This document shows positions 1 through 9,207 of a DNA stretch of 32,655 bases, piece after piece. The notes beneath the pieces were generated by a model. It did not search any database, was not told where the DNA came from, and saw only the letters and a list, made by a program, of their open reading frames with translations. The first letter of the stretch is position 1. Each line of letters begins with the position of its first letter. Origin of the DNA: Frankiaceae bacterium (GTDB lineage Bacteria; Actinomycetota; Actinomycetes; JAFAQI01); contig JAICMI010000014.1 of the NCBI GenBank assembly GCA_025929315.1, positions 1-32,655 of the forward strand, in the 5' to 3' direction. A program made the translations under genes and the position numbers.

Positions 1-1
1 C

Positions 2-844
2 GAGCGACGCGAGCCAGTGGGCGTTGAACTCGATCAACGAGAAGTGGAGGTTGGGGAAGCGATCGGGCACGCCGCCGCCGATGAGTTGGCAGATCAGCTG
101 CTGCGGGACGAGTGTGCTGTAGACGGCCTGGGTGACCATCCGCTTGGCCGCAGCCTTGTCGGTCATGGGCTGATTCACTTGCGCCGCGTTCTCGAGAACG
201 ACCTTGAGCGTCACGGCTTCGGTGTCATCGACCTTGACGCCGCCGGTCTGCGTGTGGAAGAAGACGCGCATGCCCGTCTCTGACGCCGCGGACCAGACCG
301 GATCGAGATCGCGTGTGTAGTAGTTCCGTGGCGGCGTCGCCGGCAACAGGATCGCGCGGAACCCGGCCGCCGCGACCCGCTCGATCTCGGCCACCGCATC
401 GCCGACGTCGCTAATCGGGATAGGTGCGGTCGGGCAGAGCCGGTCGAAGTACGGCGAGAACCGCTCGGCGATGTAGTCGTTGTAGACGCGGGCGTGCGCC
501 ATCGACAGCTCGTGGTCGTCGGAGTAGAGCCCGAACAGCGACAGGTTCGGATGCATGACCTGCACGTCGACACCGTCGACGGCCATGTCCTCGAGGATCA
601 TCTCGGGGTCGCCCTCGGGCATCCGGCCGCTTGTCTGGCGATAGCGCGAGATCGTCCAGCCCTCATACCCGGCGGTGTGCAGCCGCCGGAAGATGCGTGC
701 GCCGCCCTCCACCAGAGGCTCGACCTCGAAGTCCTCTTCCCACACCGCACGGTCGCGTAGGTGCTTGGGCAGGCGCGTCTTGAACAGGTCGCCGGGCTCC
801 AGCACGTGCCCGTCACCCGAGACGACGAAGTCATTGCCGATCAT
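2..844 (-). CDS. Amidohydrolase family protein (Amidohydro_2 type), C-terminus cut by window edge
   Basis: My own reverse-strand translation: MIGNDFVVSGDGHVLEPGDLFKTRLPKHLRDRAVWEEDFEVEPL...MRVFFHTQTGGVKVDD...LICQLIGGGVPDRFPNLHFSLIEFNAHWLASL, open to the left edge. Absent from the ORF track, probably because it lacks a stop inside the window. Resembles the other two amidohydrolases here (DxH near the N-terminus, 'RFPNLHFSLIEFN'). Confidence 0.85.
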   Translation of the reverse strand, partial: MIGNDFVVSGDGHVLEPGDLFKTRLPKHLRDRAVWEEDFEVEPLVEGGARIFRRLHTAGYEGWTISRYRQTSGRMPEGDPEMILEDMAVDGVDVQVMHPNLSLFGLYSDDHELSMAHARVYNDYIAERFSPYFDRLCPTAPIPISDVGDAVAEIERVAAAGFRAILLPATPPRNYYTRDLDPVWSAASETGMRVFFHTQTGGVKVDDTEAVTLKVVLENAAQVNQPMTDKAAAKRMVTQAVYSTLVPQQLICQLIGGGVPDRFPNLHFSLIEFNAHWLASL

Positions 845-931
845 GTTTCGGCTCCGCTACTTCTGGTGGGCGCTACGGTTCTTGGAACGATCGGTCCACC
901 GTACCGCCCGCGCGGCGAAGGAGACAACGCA

Positions 932-1990
932 GTGCCGAAGCGCTGGACCCGGCGACCTCCCGGCTCGACCTGGGGCGACTGGGGCGACGACGACGAGCTC
1001 GGCCGCATCAACCTGCTCACCTCCGAGAAGGTGTTGCAGGGCATCCGCGAGGTCGAGGCTGGCATCACGTTCTGCCTGAGCCTCCCCCTCGACTTTCCGG
1101 GCGGCACTGCGCTCAACCAGCGCCGCCACCCGCCGAAGCTCGCACCAACTGAAGACATGGCCGGCGCGCCCGGCGTCTTCTACAACGTGCGCATGAGCGA
1201 GATGCCGGACTTCGGAGATCCGAAGTACGTCGACGTCTGGGCCGACGATGTCGTCACGTTGTCGCTGCAGTACTCAACGCAGTGGGACTCACTCGCGCAT
1301 GTGGGCGCGGAGTACGACGCGGACGGCGACGGCGTCGACGAGCCCGTCTACTACAACGGCTACCGCGCGGGTGTCGATCTTGTTGGCCCCACCGACGACG
1401 CCACCGGTGACGGCGCCGGCCATCGTTGTTTCGCGAAACACCTCGGTCTCGAGCACATGGCTTTTCACGGCGTACAAGGCCGCGGTGTCCTCGTCGACCT
1501 CGCGCATCAGCTCGGCGACGAATGGCGCGGTGTCGATCTCTCCACGTTGCGCGAGATCATGGCCGCCGACAACGTCGTGGTCGAGCCGGGCGACATGTTG
1601 CTGCTGCACACCGGTTATGCCACGCGCGTGCTCGAGTGGGCCCGCAACCCCGACCCGCGCAAGCTGTTCACCACATCGAGCTATCTCGATGCCAAGGACG
1701 ACGCCTTGCTCGAATGGATCGCGGACTCGCAGATCTCGGCGTTGGTCGCGGACAACTACGCGGTCGAGGGCCTGCTCGGCAAGGACAAGGACCCGAGCCG
1801 GCACTCGTTCCTGCCCATCCACCACTTGTGCCTGTTCAAGCTCGGCGTGCCGCTCGGCGAGATGTGGTACTTGCACGAGCTCGCGACGTGGCTGCGCGCG
1901 CACGACCGCAACCGCTTCCTGCTCACCGCCCCGCCGCTGCGGCTACCCGGCACGGTCGGTTCCCCGCTCACTCCCATCGCCACCGTCTGA
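932..1990 (+). CDS. Cyclase family protein (kynurenine formamidase-like, PF04199 type)
   Basis: Frame of ORF 761..1990. GTG start at 932 preceded by AAGGAG SD-like sequence. Contains 'TQWDSLAHVGAEYD', 'AFHGVQGRGVLVDLA', 'VVEPGDMLLLHTGYA', typical of cyclase-family metal hydrolases. Confidence 0.8.
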   Translation: MPKRWTRRPPGSTWGDWGDDDELGRINLLTSEKVLQGIREVEAGITFCLSLPLDFPGGTALNQRRHPPKLAPTEDMAGAPGVFYNVRMSEMPDFGDPKYVDVWADDVVTLSLQYSTQWDSLAHVGAEYDADGDGVDEPVYYNGYRAGVDLVGPTDDATGDGAGHRCFAKHLGLEHMAFHGVQGRGVLVDLAHQLGDEWRGVDLSTLREIMAADNVVVEPGDMLLLHTGYATRVLEWARNPDPRKLFTTSSYLDAKDDALLEWIADSQISALVADNYAVEGLLGKDKDPSRHSFLPIHHLCLFKLGVPLGEMWYLHELATWLRAHDRNRFLLTAPPLRLPGTVGSPLTPIATV

Positions 1991-2045
1991 GGGACGGCGG
2001 CCAAATGCGGTCGGGAACATACCGAAGTGGACTGACGGGGAGGTG

Positions 2046-2064
2046 CTGATCAGGAGCTGATCAG
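2046..2064. terminator. Hairpin at convergent gene ends (possible bidirectional terminator)
   Basis: CTGATCAG-GAG-CTGATCAG: two copies of a self-complementary octamer can form an 8-bp stem with a 3-nt loop. It lies between the cyclase (+) and SDR (-) and overlaps the SDR stop codon. No U-tract. Confidence 0.4.
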
Positions 2065-2858
2065 GCATCCGGTTTGCTGTGCACGGCGGCGGCGCCGGCG
2101 CTCATCAGCTCGACTGCTTGGCGGCGGGACAAAGTGCCGAGCGGTGGCGGACCAGCCGGGTCCGGCATCCCGTAGCTCCATGTCGGCCCGTCGGCGAGAT
2201 GCGCGATCGCCTCCGCGGCGACGTCTGCCGGATCAGCAAGTCGGTCCATCTTGCCGCCACTACGGTCGAGCGAGCCCTGCAGCGACGGTGTGTCCGTGGG
2301 TCCAAGGACAAGTGCGAGTACGTCGACACCGTGTTGTCGCCACTCGGCCCACAGACCTTCGGCGAGGACCAGGTCGAACGCCTTGGTCGCGCCATAGACC
2401 GACAACGTGTGCCCGCCGCACCACGCCGCACCGGACGTCACGAGCACCACACCGCCGCGCCCACGCGACACCATCGCGCCGCCGAAGTGGTGGCAGGCCT
2501 CGAGCACCGCGGTGCAGTTACGGCGTACGAAGCCGCGCAGCTCGTCGAGGTCGCGCTCCAGCAAGACCTTGTTGACGCTGTCGGCGCCAGCGTTGTAGAC
2601 GAACAGCCCGATCTCGAGGTCGCTGGTCGCGGCGGCGAGCTCCTCGGTCGCCGTCGGCGTGCTGAGGTCGAGGGTGATCGCGCGCGTCGCGACGTCGAGA
2701 CGAGCGGCGAGCTCGTCGAGCAGTTGACGACGGCGCGCGACAAGGACGACGTTGACGCCACGTCGCGCGAGCTCCTCGGCGAAGGCCGCTCCGACACCAT
2801 CGGAGGCGCCCGCCACGATCGCCCAGGGTCCGTAGGTCTCGGCTACCGACATCGTCAT
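2061..2858 (-). CDS. Short-chain dehydrogenase/reductase
   Basis: MTMSVAETYGPWAIVAGASDGVGAAFAEELARRGVNVVLVARR...; GASDGVG cofactor motif, YGATK catalytic motif. Start overlaps the BVMO stop (ATGA). Confidence 0.87.
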   Translation of the reverse strand: MTMSVAETYGPWAIVAGASDGVGAAFAEELARRGVNVVLVARRRQLLDELAARLDVATRAITLDLSTPTATEELAAATSDLEIGLFVYNAGADSVNKVLLERDLDELRGFVRRNCTAVLEACHHFGGAMVSRGRGGVVLVTSGAAWCGGHTLSVYGATKAFDLVLAEGLWAEWRQHGVDVLALVLGPTDTPSLQGSLDRSGGKMDRLADPADVAAEAIAHLADGPTWSYGMPDPAGPPPLGTLSRRQAVELMSAGAAAVHSKPDA

Positions 2859-4462
2859 GAACCCTGAACCGTCGACAGCCGGAACGCTTTGTAGTCGTTG
2901 CTCTTGATCTTCGCGATCTCCTTGTGCAGCTTCGGCCGTCCGCCGGAGTTGAGCAGGAACCGGCGCGGCTTGCCCGGGACGTTGGTGCCGAAGTAGTAGC
3001 TCTTCTCGGTGAACGACTGCCTGGCGACGTTGCGCTCGATCATCGCCACCCACGCCTGCTCGGCGGCCGGGTCAACCTCGATGAGGTCGTAACCATGGTC
3101 ACGCGCATGGACGAGGAGATCGGTGATGAAGTCGACCTGGTCGCCGTTGTAGCGCGGGTTGTTGCCGGCCGCTGCGTGCGGACCGCCGGGAAAGAAGAAG
3201 TTGGGGAAACCCTCGGTCTGCACGCCGAGAAACGTGGTCGGACCGTCGGCCCAGTGGTCGGCAAGTGCCAAGCCGTCGCGACCCTGGATGCCCATGCGCA
3301 GCAGCGCGCCGGTGCCGAAGTCGAATCCTGTCGCCCACACGATGAGGTCGAACTCACGCGATCCGGCGGTCGTCTCGATGCCGGCCTCGGTCACGCGCAC
3401 GATCGGCGTCTCGCTGAGGTCGACGAGCGAAACATTGGGTTGGTTGAACGACTCGTAGTAGCCGGTCACGAACGGCGGACGCTTCTCACCGAACCGGTGG
3501 TCCTTGGGGATCAGCTTGTCCGCGACGGCGGTCTCGTGCACGAGGCTTCGTACCTTGTCCGCGACGAACTCGCACCACTGTGCGTTGGTGTCGGCGTCGA
3601 AGAACAGGTCGGTGTAGTTGCTGGTGAGCTTGGAGAATCCGGGGCTCGCCCACATCTTCTCGAAGAACTGGTGACGCTGCCGCTCGTCGTCCTCAGCGGC
3701 CTTACGGTCATGCATCTGGTGCAGGAACCCCGCCGGTGACGTGTCGAGCGTCTCCTTGATGGCGGCGAAGTCGGCTCTCAACCAGGCCTGCTGGTCGTCC
3801 GTGATCGGCGCGTTGTTGAGCGGGGTGCACCAGTTCGGGGTGCGCTGGTAGACCGTGAGCGCCGCCGCCTCCTGCGCGATGACGGGGATGATCTGTACGC
3901 CGCTCGACCCGGTGCCGACGACGGCGACACGCTTGTCCGCGAAGTCGACGGGCGTCGACGGCCAGAGACCGGTGTGGTGCTGCTCGCCGCGGAAGTCGTC
4001 GCGACCGGGCACGTCCGGGAAGAACGGTACCGACAGGATCCCCGTCGCGGCGACGAGGAACCGCGCGGTGATCGCCTTGCTGTCCGAGGTCCGCACCTTC
4101 CACGTCGCCGTCGCCTCGTCGTACGACGCGGAGGTGACGCGCGCGCCGAACCGCATGTCTCGCCGCAGGTCGAACTTGTCGACGACGTGGTTGAGGTAGC
4201 GCTCGATCTCCGGCTGGCCGGCGAAGTGCTCCTGCCACTCCCACTCCTCCCACAGCTCCTTGGAGAAGAGGTAGGCGTAGCTGTAGCTCTCCGAGTCGAA
4301 GCGCGCGCCGGGATAGCGGTTCCAGAACCAGGTGCCGCCGGGACCGTCGCCGGCCTCGAGCAGCTGCACCGAGAAGCCAGCCTCGCGCGCACGGTAGAGC
4401 TGGTGGATCCCGGTGATGCCCGCACCGACGACGAGCACGTCGACGTCCACGTTGGATCCCAT
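2855..4462 (-). CDS. Type I Baeyer-Villiger flavin monooxygenase (cyclohexanone monooxygenase-like)
   Basis: 535 aa; N-terminal VVGAGITG, second Rossmann VVGTGSSG, and 'FRGEQHHTGLWP' matching the BVMO fingerprint FxGxxxHTxxWP. Confidence 0.93.
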   Translation of the reverse strand: MGSNVDVDVLVVGAGITGIHQLYRAREAGFSVQLLEAGDGPGGTWFWNRYPGARFDSESYSYAYLFSKELWEEWEWQEHFAGQPEIERYLNHVVDKFDLRRDMRFGARVTSASYDEATATWKVRTSDSKAITARFLVAATGILSVPFFPDVPGRDDFRGEQHHTGLWPSTPVDFADKRVAVVGTGSSGVQIIPVIAQEAAALTVYQRTPNWCTPLNNAPITDDQQAWLRADFAAIKETLDTSPAGFLHQMHDRKAAEDDERQRHQFFEKMWASPGFSKLTSNYTDLFFDADTNAQWCEFVADKVRSLVHETAVADKLIPKDHRFGEKRPPFVTGYYESFNQPNVSLVDLSETPIVRVTEAGIETTAGSREFDLIVWATGFDFGTGALLRMGIQGRDGLALADHWADGPTTFLGVQTEGFPNFFFPGGPHAAAGNNPRYNGDQVDFITDLLVHARDHGYDLIEVDPAAEQAWVAMIERNVARQSFTEKSYYFGTNVPGKPRRFLLNSGGRPKLHKEIAKIKSNDYKAFRLSTVQGS

Positions 4463-4501
4463 GAGAAGACCATTCTACTAAAGCGTGGTGTACGTTCTCA
4501 T
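4461..4501. promoter_or_regulatory. Divergent promoter/operator region between BVMO and Rieske genes
   Basis: Inverted repeat ATGAGAA (4461-4467) / TTCTCAT (4495-4501). TAGAAT on minus (4477-4472) for BVMO and TACGTT on plus (4491-4496) for Rieske as -10 candidates. Confidence 0.4.
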
Positions 4502-4502
4502 C

Positions 4503-5834
4503 GTGCTGTTCCCGATGGAATCACCGGACCGGGCACCCAAGCAGCGCTACTACGACCCGGACTTCTACCGGCTCGAAACCGAGCAGCTGTGGCCGCGCGT
4601 CTGGCAGATGGCCTGCCGGCTGGAAGAGATCCCCAACCCGTTCGACTTCGCGGAGTATGAGTTCCTCGACCAGTCCGTCATCGTCGTCCGCACCGAGGAC
4701 GGCGGTGCGCAGGCGTTCCAGAACGCCTGCCGGCACCGCGCTGTCCGGGTCGCACAGGGCACCGGGCGATGCGAGTCCGGCTTCATCTGTCCGTTCCACG
4801 GCTGGTGCTACGGACCCGACGGCAAGAACACCGCGGTGACCCGGCGTCGTACCTTCCGCGAGGGGAACCTCAGCCCCGAAGAGCTCGACCTCGTCCCGGT
4901 GCAATGCGAGACGTGGGGCGGATGCGCCTGGATCAACCTCGACGACGCCGCCCCGCCGCTGCGAGAATGCATCGAGCCCTTCGCGTCCGTCATGGACGCC
5001 TGGGAGTTCGAGACCATGCGCGCCGAGTGGTGGTATGCCTGCCGGCTCCCGGTCAACTGGAAGCTGGCCGAGGCGGCGTTCCAGGAGCAGTACCACGTGC
5101 TGGAGTCGCATCCGCAGCTGCGCATCCCGGGCCGGATGATTCCCAAGGCAGGCAAGCCGTTCGAGCCGGGAGTGTGGCTCGACGGTGAGCTGACGTACCT
5201 GCGCACGATGAGCGAAGGCATGGCGGGCATGGTGCACGCCACCGACGTGCGGGTCGCCGAGCGCTTGCGCGAGACGATCGAGCTGCCCGCCGAGCCGATG
5301 AATGCGATGGCGACCTGGCAACGCTCTCTCAACGAGGCAGTCGTCAACCATCACCGCGACGCCGGCGCGGTGATCCCTGATCTCAACGACCTCGAGGGTC
5401 GCGGGATCGGCGAGTCGATGTACTACGCGTTTCCGCACTTCTTCGTACTCCCCATGTACAGCAGCGCATCGCAGTATCGGTTCCGGCCGCTCGGGCCGGA
5501 GGAGACGATGATGGAGATCTGGTCGCTGACGCGGTTCGCCCCCGGCGAGGAACCGCCGACACCGGCGCGACCGGAGTTGTGGGAGGCGGACGACCCGCGG
5601 TGGCCGCCGATCCCTCGACAGGACTTCTCCAACCTGCCGAAGCAGCAAAAGGGCTTGCACAGCAGAGGTTTTGAATACATGCGGTTGTCGGCCGAGGCTG
5701 AGGGTGGCGTCTCCAACTTCGAGCGCATGGTCGACGGGTTCCTGCGCGGCCTGCCCTACGAAAAGCTGACACCGGCGCTGCGGAAGATCAACGTCAACCC
5801 GCTCGAGCAGCCGATCGCTGACCTGGGTTTCTGA
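4503..5834 (+). CDS. Rieske aromatic ring-hydroxylating oxygenase, alpha subunit-like
   Basis: Rieske centre CRH-x17-CPFH ('CRHRAVRVAQGTGRCESGFICPFHGWCY'); mononuclear Fe site 'EQYHVLESH'. Start GTG 4503 preferred (TACGTT-N6-GTG); ATG 4515 is an alternative. Confidence 0.9.
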   Translation: MLFPMESPDRAPKQRYYDPDFYRLETEQLWPRVWQMACRLEEIPNPFDFAEYEFLDQSVIVVRTEDGGAQAFQNACRHRAVRVAQGTGRCESGFICPFHGWCYGPDGKNTAVTRRRTFREGNLSPEELDLVPVQCETWGGCAWINLDDAAPPLRECIEPFASVMDAWEFETMRAEWWYACRLPVNWKLAEAAFQEQYHVLESHPQLRIPGRMIPKAGKPFEPGVWLDGELTYLRTMSEGMAGMVHATDVRVAERLRETIELPAEPMNAMATWQRSLNEAVVNHHRDAGAVIPDLNDLEGRGIGESMYYAFPHFFVLPMYSSASQYRFRPLGPEETMMEIWSLTRFAPGEEPPTPARPELWEADDPRWPPIPRQDFSNLPKQQKGLHSRGFEYMRLSAEAEGGVSNFERMVDGFLRGLPYEKLTPALRKINVNPLEQPIADLGF

Positions 5835-5835
5835 G

Positions 5836-6231
5836 ATGACGACAATTGACGCAGCGACGGTGCAGGGCATCAGTCAAACCATCGCCACCTACACCCAAGC
5901 GCTCGACGACGGTCGCACCGACGACATCGTTGCGACCTTCTGCGCCGACGGCAGCGTCGACATCCCGTTCATCGGTGCGCACCAAGGCCACGCCGCACTG
6001 CGTGAGATCTACGCCAAGCTCGTGCCGCAAGTGCCGCAGCGACATCTGGTCGTCAACACGTTGGTGACCGACGCCGACGACCACGAAGCGCGGGCGGTGA
6101 GCGACATCGTCTTCCTGCTCCGCCGCGAAGCCGGTTGGGCCGTGCAGCTCGTCGGCCGCTACACCGACACGCTGCACCAAACCAAAGCAGGTTGGCGGTT
6201 CCATCACCGCGCCGCCGAGTTCGTCAACTGA
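5836..6231 (+). CDS. SnoaL/NTF2-like protein
   Basis: MTTIDAATVQGISQTIATYTQALDDGRTDDIVATFCADGSVDIPFIGAHQGHAAL... typical SnoaL-like fold; starts 1 nt after the Rieske stop. Confidence 0.8.
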   Translation: MTTIDAATVQGISQTIATYTQALDDGRTDDIVATFCADGSVDIPFIGAHQGHAALREIYAKLVPQVPQRHLVVNTLVTDADDHEARAVSDIVFLLRREAGWAVQLVGRYTDTLHQTKAGWRFHHRAAEFVN

Positions 6232-6803
6232 TGTCCGACCCGCGGCTCGAGCCGTTGCGCCCGCGCGAGTGGCCCCCGGAGATGCGCGCCGCCCTCGCGC
6301 CGCTGACGCCGCCGACGCCGCGGGCCCCCGACCATCCAAAGGGACTCAACCTGCTCGGTACGTTCGCACGGCACCCGGCACTCACGGCTGCCTATCACGG
6401 CTTCGTTGCGCACCTGCTCTACGAGTCGACGCTCACTGACCGGCAACGAGAGCTGACGATCCTGCGCGTCGCCGGGGTTCGGGGCGCTGACTACGAGTTC
6501 GCCCAGCACGTCGTACTCGCTCTCGACGTCGGGCTGACCCGCGACGAGATTGCCGCTGTGCGCGGCGACATCGATCCGAACCGGTGGGGCTCCAGCGAGA
6601 CGGCACTGCTGAGCGCCGTCGACGAGCTGGTCAACGATGCGCAGGTGTCGGAGCAGACGTATCAGGCACTCGTCGCCGAGCTGACCGACCAGCAGCTGCT
6701 CGACCTCGTGTTCACGGTCGGCGCCTACGACCTGCTCGCGATGGTCCTGCACACCTTCAAGGTCCAGCTCGACGACGACCTGCTCCCCTGGTCCCCTAGT
6801 TGA
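6231..6803 (+). CDS. Carboxymuconolactone decarboxylase family protein
   Basis: MSDPRLEPLRPREWPPEMRAALAPL...GTFARHPALTAAYHGFVAHLLYESTLTDRQRELTILRVAGVRGADYEFAQHVVLAL; TGATG coupling to previous gene. Confidence 0.8.
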   Translation: MSDPRLEPLRPREWPPEMRAALAPLTPPTPRAPDHPKGLNLLGTFARHPALTAAYHGFVAHLLYESTLTDRQRELTILRVAGVRGADYEFAQHVVLALDVGLTRDEIAAVRGDIDPNRWGSSETALLSAVDELVNDAQVSEQTYQALVAELTDQQLLDLVFTVGAYDLLAMVLHTFKVQLDDDLLPWSPS

Positions 6804-6807
6804 GCGG

Positions 6808-7632
6808 CTAGAGGGACTCGCCGCCGTCGAGGGCGATGACCTGCCCGGTCATGAACCCGGCCGGTTGGCTGACCAGGTAGGCGGCCAGAGCTGCGATCTC
6901 CTGCAGGTCGCCGATGCGACGCATCGGGACGCGTTGGAGCACCCGGCGGTTGGCGTCGGGATCGTCGTGCATCGCTGCGGTCATCGCCGTGTAGAAGTGA
7001 CCGGCGGCGATCGCGTTGACCGTGACGCCGTAGTAGGCCACCTCGTGCGCGAGGCTCCGGGTCAACGCAGCAACCGCACCCTTGGCCGTGTCATACGAGC
7101 TGACGAACGGACCGTGGCGCAGGATCGAGTTGCTGACGATGTTGACGACGCGCCCCTGCCGCTGCTCAAGCATGCCGGGCATGGCTTCGCGCAGCAGATA
7201 GATGGTGCCGTCGAGGTGAGTGCCGAGCACTGACGTCCACTCGTCATCGGTGATCGGCCCGTCGAACTTCGGGAAGTGCGCCGGTGCGTCCGGCAGCGGG
7301 ACGAAGGACTTGTAGAGCAGGTTGCCGGCGTTGTTGACGACCGTGTCCACCGGCCCGAGTTCGTCAGTGATCGTGGCGAAAGCGTCTTTCACCCGCGCCG
7401 GATCGCTGATGTCCACCGCCACCGCAACTGCTTGCCCCCCGCCCGCCTCGATCTCCTGCTGCACGGCGTTGATCTCGTCGGGCGAGCGGGCGAGCACCGC
7501 AACACGAGCACCGAGCTCGGCGAACGCCAACGCGATTGCCCGGCCGATGCCGCGCCCCCCGCCGGTGACGATGGCCGCACGACCGTCCATGCGGAGCAGG
7601 TCATCCAGCGACATCGTCACCGGTGAGCTCAT
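6808..7632 (-). CDS. Short-chain dehydrogenase/reductase
   Basis: VTGGGRGIGRAIALAFAELGARVAVLARS, NNAG, YDTAKGAV; FabG/hydroxyacyl-CoA dehydrogenase-like SDR. Confidence 0.9.
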   Translation of the reverse strand: MSSPVTMSLDDLLRMDGRAAIVTGGGRGIGRAIALAFAELGARVAVLARSPDEINAVQQEIEAGGGQAVAVAVDISDPARVKDAFATITDELGPVDTVVNNAGNLLYKSFVPLPDAPAHFPKFDGPITDDEWTSVLGTHLDGTIYLLREAMPGMLEQRQGRVVNIVSNSILRHGPFVSSYDTAKGAVAALTRSLAHEVAYYGVTVNAIAAGHFYTAMTAAMHDDPDANRRVLQRVPMRRIGDLQEIAALAAYLVSQPAGFMTGQVIALDGGESL

Positions 7633-7933
7633 AGAGGGCCGTCGCCGGCGCCCGACCCTTGCGCACGTGCTCCGGGATGCTCATCTCACCCGACTGAGTC
7701 CGACGGAACACCTCCGCCAGCGGCGCGCGCACATCGTCAGCGTCGATCTCATAGATGGTCAGGAAGGTGTGCGCGTCGGGCCCGCCGTCGACGATGCGGA
7801 ACCGTCGTGCCGACACGAACCCCGGTACGTCGAGAACGTCCGGGATGTGCTCACTCGCGTACCACTCGTCGAACTCCGCCTCGTGCTCGGCGTCGAGCGC
7901 GCTCGACTGTACGACAAAGACTCCCTTGGGCAT
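7601..7933 (-). CDS. EthD/Dabb-like small protein (dimeric alpha-beta barrel)
   Basis: C-terminal part of ORF 7601..9070: MPKGVFVVQSSALDAEHEAEFDEWYASEHIPDVLDVPGFVSARRFRI... Start overlaps upstream stop (TGATG). Confidence 0.75.
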   Translation of the reverse strand: MPKGVFVVQSSALDAEHEAEFDEWYASEHIPDVLDVPGFVSARRFRIVDGGPDAHTFLTIYEIDADDVRAPLAEVFRRTQSGEMSIPEHVRKGRAPATALYELTGDDVAG

Positions 7934-9207
7934 CAGGTGAAGATGCCGATGCCGGCGGCCTCGTTGCGCTGACGCCACTCTGCGCGCGGCATCCGCGTGA
8001 CGTCGACGTCCTTGGCCAGTCCGCGCAGTGCGCCGACCGTCGCCTGGTCCTTGGGGATGTGTTTGAAAGGGTCCCAGTCGAAGAACCGACACGCGTTCTG
8101 CCAGGTGATCTTGTCGATCTCGTCGTCGCGGCAACCCGCGTCCTGCAGCTCCTTCCAGGAGAACTCGGGTGATTTCGGCCAGGTCGTGTCGGTGTGTGGG
8201 TAGTCGCACTCCCACGCGATGATGTCGATCCCGATGCGGTCGCGGAGCAGCAGTCCGGATGGGTCGGTGATGTAGCAGGCGAGGATGTGGTCGCGAAAGA
8301 CTTCGGACGGCAGCTTCCCACCGAAGTCCTCCGCGTCGTGCAGCCAGGCCTGGTTCTCGAAATGCCGGTCGATGCGGTCGAAGTAGAACGGGATCCATCC
8401 GATCCCGCCCTCGGAGAGGGCAACTTTCAGGTCCGGGAACGCGCGCAGGGTCGGACCGAACAGCAGGTCCTGCGCGGTGATCGCACTGATCTGACAGGCG
8501 AGCACCATCAAGTGGTCGACCGGCGCCTCCGGCGGACGCTTGATGACGTCGAAGCCGGCCCCGATGTGCAGCGACAGCACCATGTTCTCCTCGCACAGCG
8601 CCTTGAACATCGGGTCCCAATAGCCGGACAGAAAGCTTGGGTAGCCCTGCACGTGCGGCGTTTCGAGGAAGCTGATCGACCGGCACCCCTTCTTGGCGGC
8701 GCGGTGGATCTCGTCGACTGCCAGGTCGACGTCCCACATGGGCACCATGCCCAAGGGGATGAAACGACCCGGGTAGGCGCCGCACCACTCGTCGATGGCC
8801 CAGTCGTTGTAGGCACGCAGCATGACCAGGCCGAGCTCTTTGTTCGGGCCTTCGGCGAATGTGCGCGCGTTCCAGCCGGCCATGGTGGGGAAGTTCATCT
8901 GGGCCAGGACACCGTTGGCGTTCATGTCCGCCACTCGCTGGTGTACGTCGAAGCAGCCAGGGCGCAGCTCCGTGTAGGAACCCGGGTTGAACCCCCACTC
9001 CTCCGGCGGCCAACCGACGGTCGCTGCCATGCCGAACGATGTGCGCGTCTTCTCGCCCTGAAACACCCACTCGTCGACGCCCTCGGCGTTGCGCACGACC
9101 TTGGGCACCTGGTCCAGGTACTTCGCGGGCACGTGGTTCTTGAACATGTCGGGCGGCTCGATCATGTGATCGTCGATGCTCACCAAAACCATGTCGTTCA
9201 TGTGCAT
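7933..9207 (-). CDS. Amidohydrolase family protein (Amidohydro_2 type)
   Basis: 'VSIDDHMIEPPDMF', 'LSLHIGAGFD', 'LKVALSEGGIGWIPFYFDRIDRHF', 'WECDYPHTDTTWPKS'. ATG 9201 (ATGA overlap with LLM stop) is an equally plausible start. Confidence 0.88.
   Translation of the reverse strand: MHMNDMVLVSIDDHMIEPPDMFKNHVPAKYLDQVPKVVRNAEGVDEWVFQGEKTRTSFGMAATVGWPPEEWGFNPGSYTELRPGCFDVHQRVADMNANGVLAQMNFPTMAGWNARTFAEGPNKELGLVMLRAYNDWAIDEWCGAYPGRFIPLGMVPMWDVDLAVDEIHRAAKKGCRSISFLETPHVQGYPSFLSGYWDPMFKALCEENMVLSLHIGAGFDVIKRPPEAPVDHLMVLACQISAITAQDLLFGPTLRAFPDLKVALSEGGIGWIPFYFDRIDRHFENQAWLHDAEDFGGKLPSEVFRDHILACYITDPSGLLLRDRIGIDIIAWECDYPHTDTTWPKSPEFSWKELQDAGCRDDEIDKITWQNACRFFDWDPFKHIPKDQATVGALRGLAKDVDVTRMPRAEWRQRNEAAGIGIFT

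Noticed and set aside
4461-4505. KstR-type steroid regulator site in the BVMO/Rieske intergenic region
   Set aside because: TAGAA and GTTCT fragments are present but not in the KstR palindrome arrangement as I recall it; support is too weak to call.
4521-5870. 449-aa minus-strand ORF antisense to the Rieske gene
   Set aside because: No recognisable domain; low-complexity R/H/V-rich translation typical of antisense frames in high-GC DNA. The plus strand carries a clear Rieske centre.
7601-9070. 489-aa ORF 7601..9070 as one protein
   Set aside because: Only the last 110 residues (MPKGVFVVQ...) look like a real protein; the rest is an alternate frame of the amidohydrolase gene.
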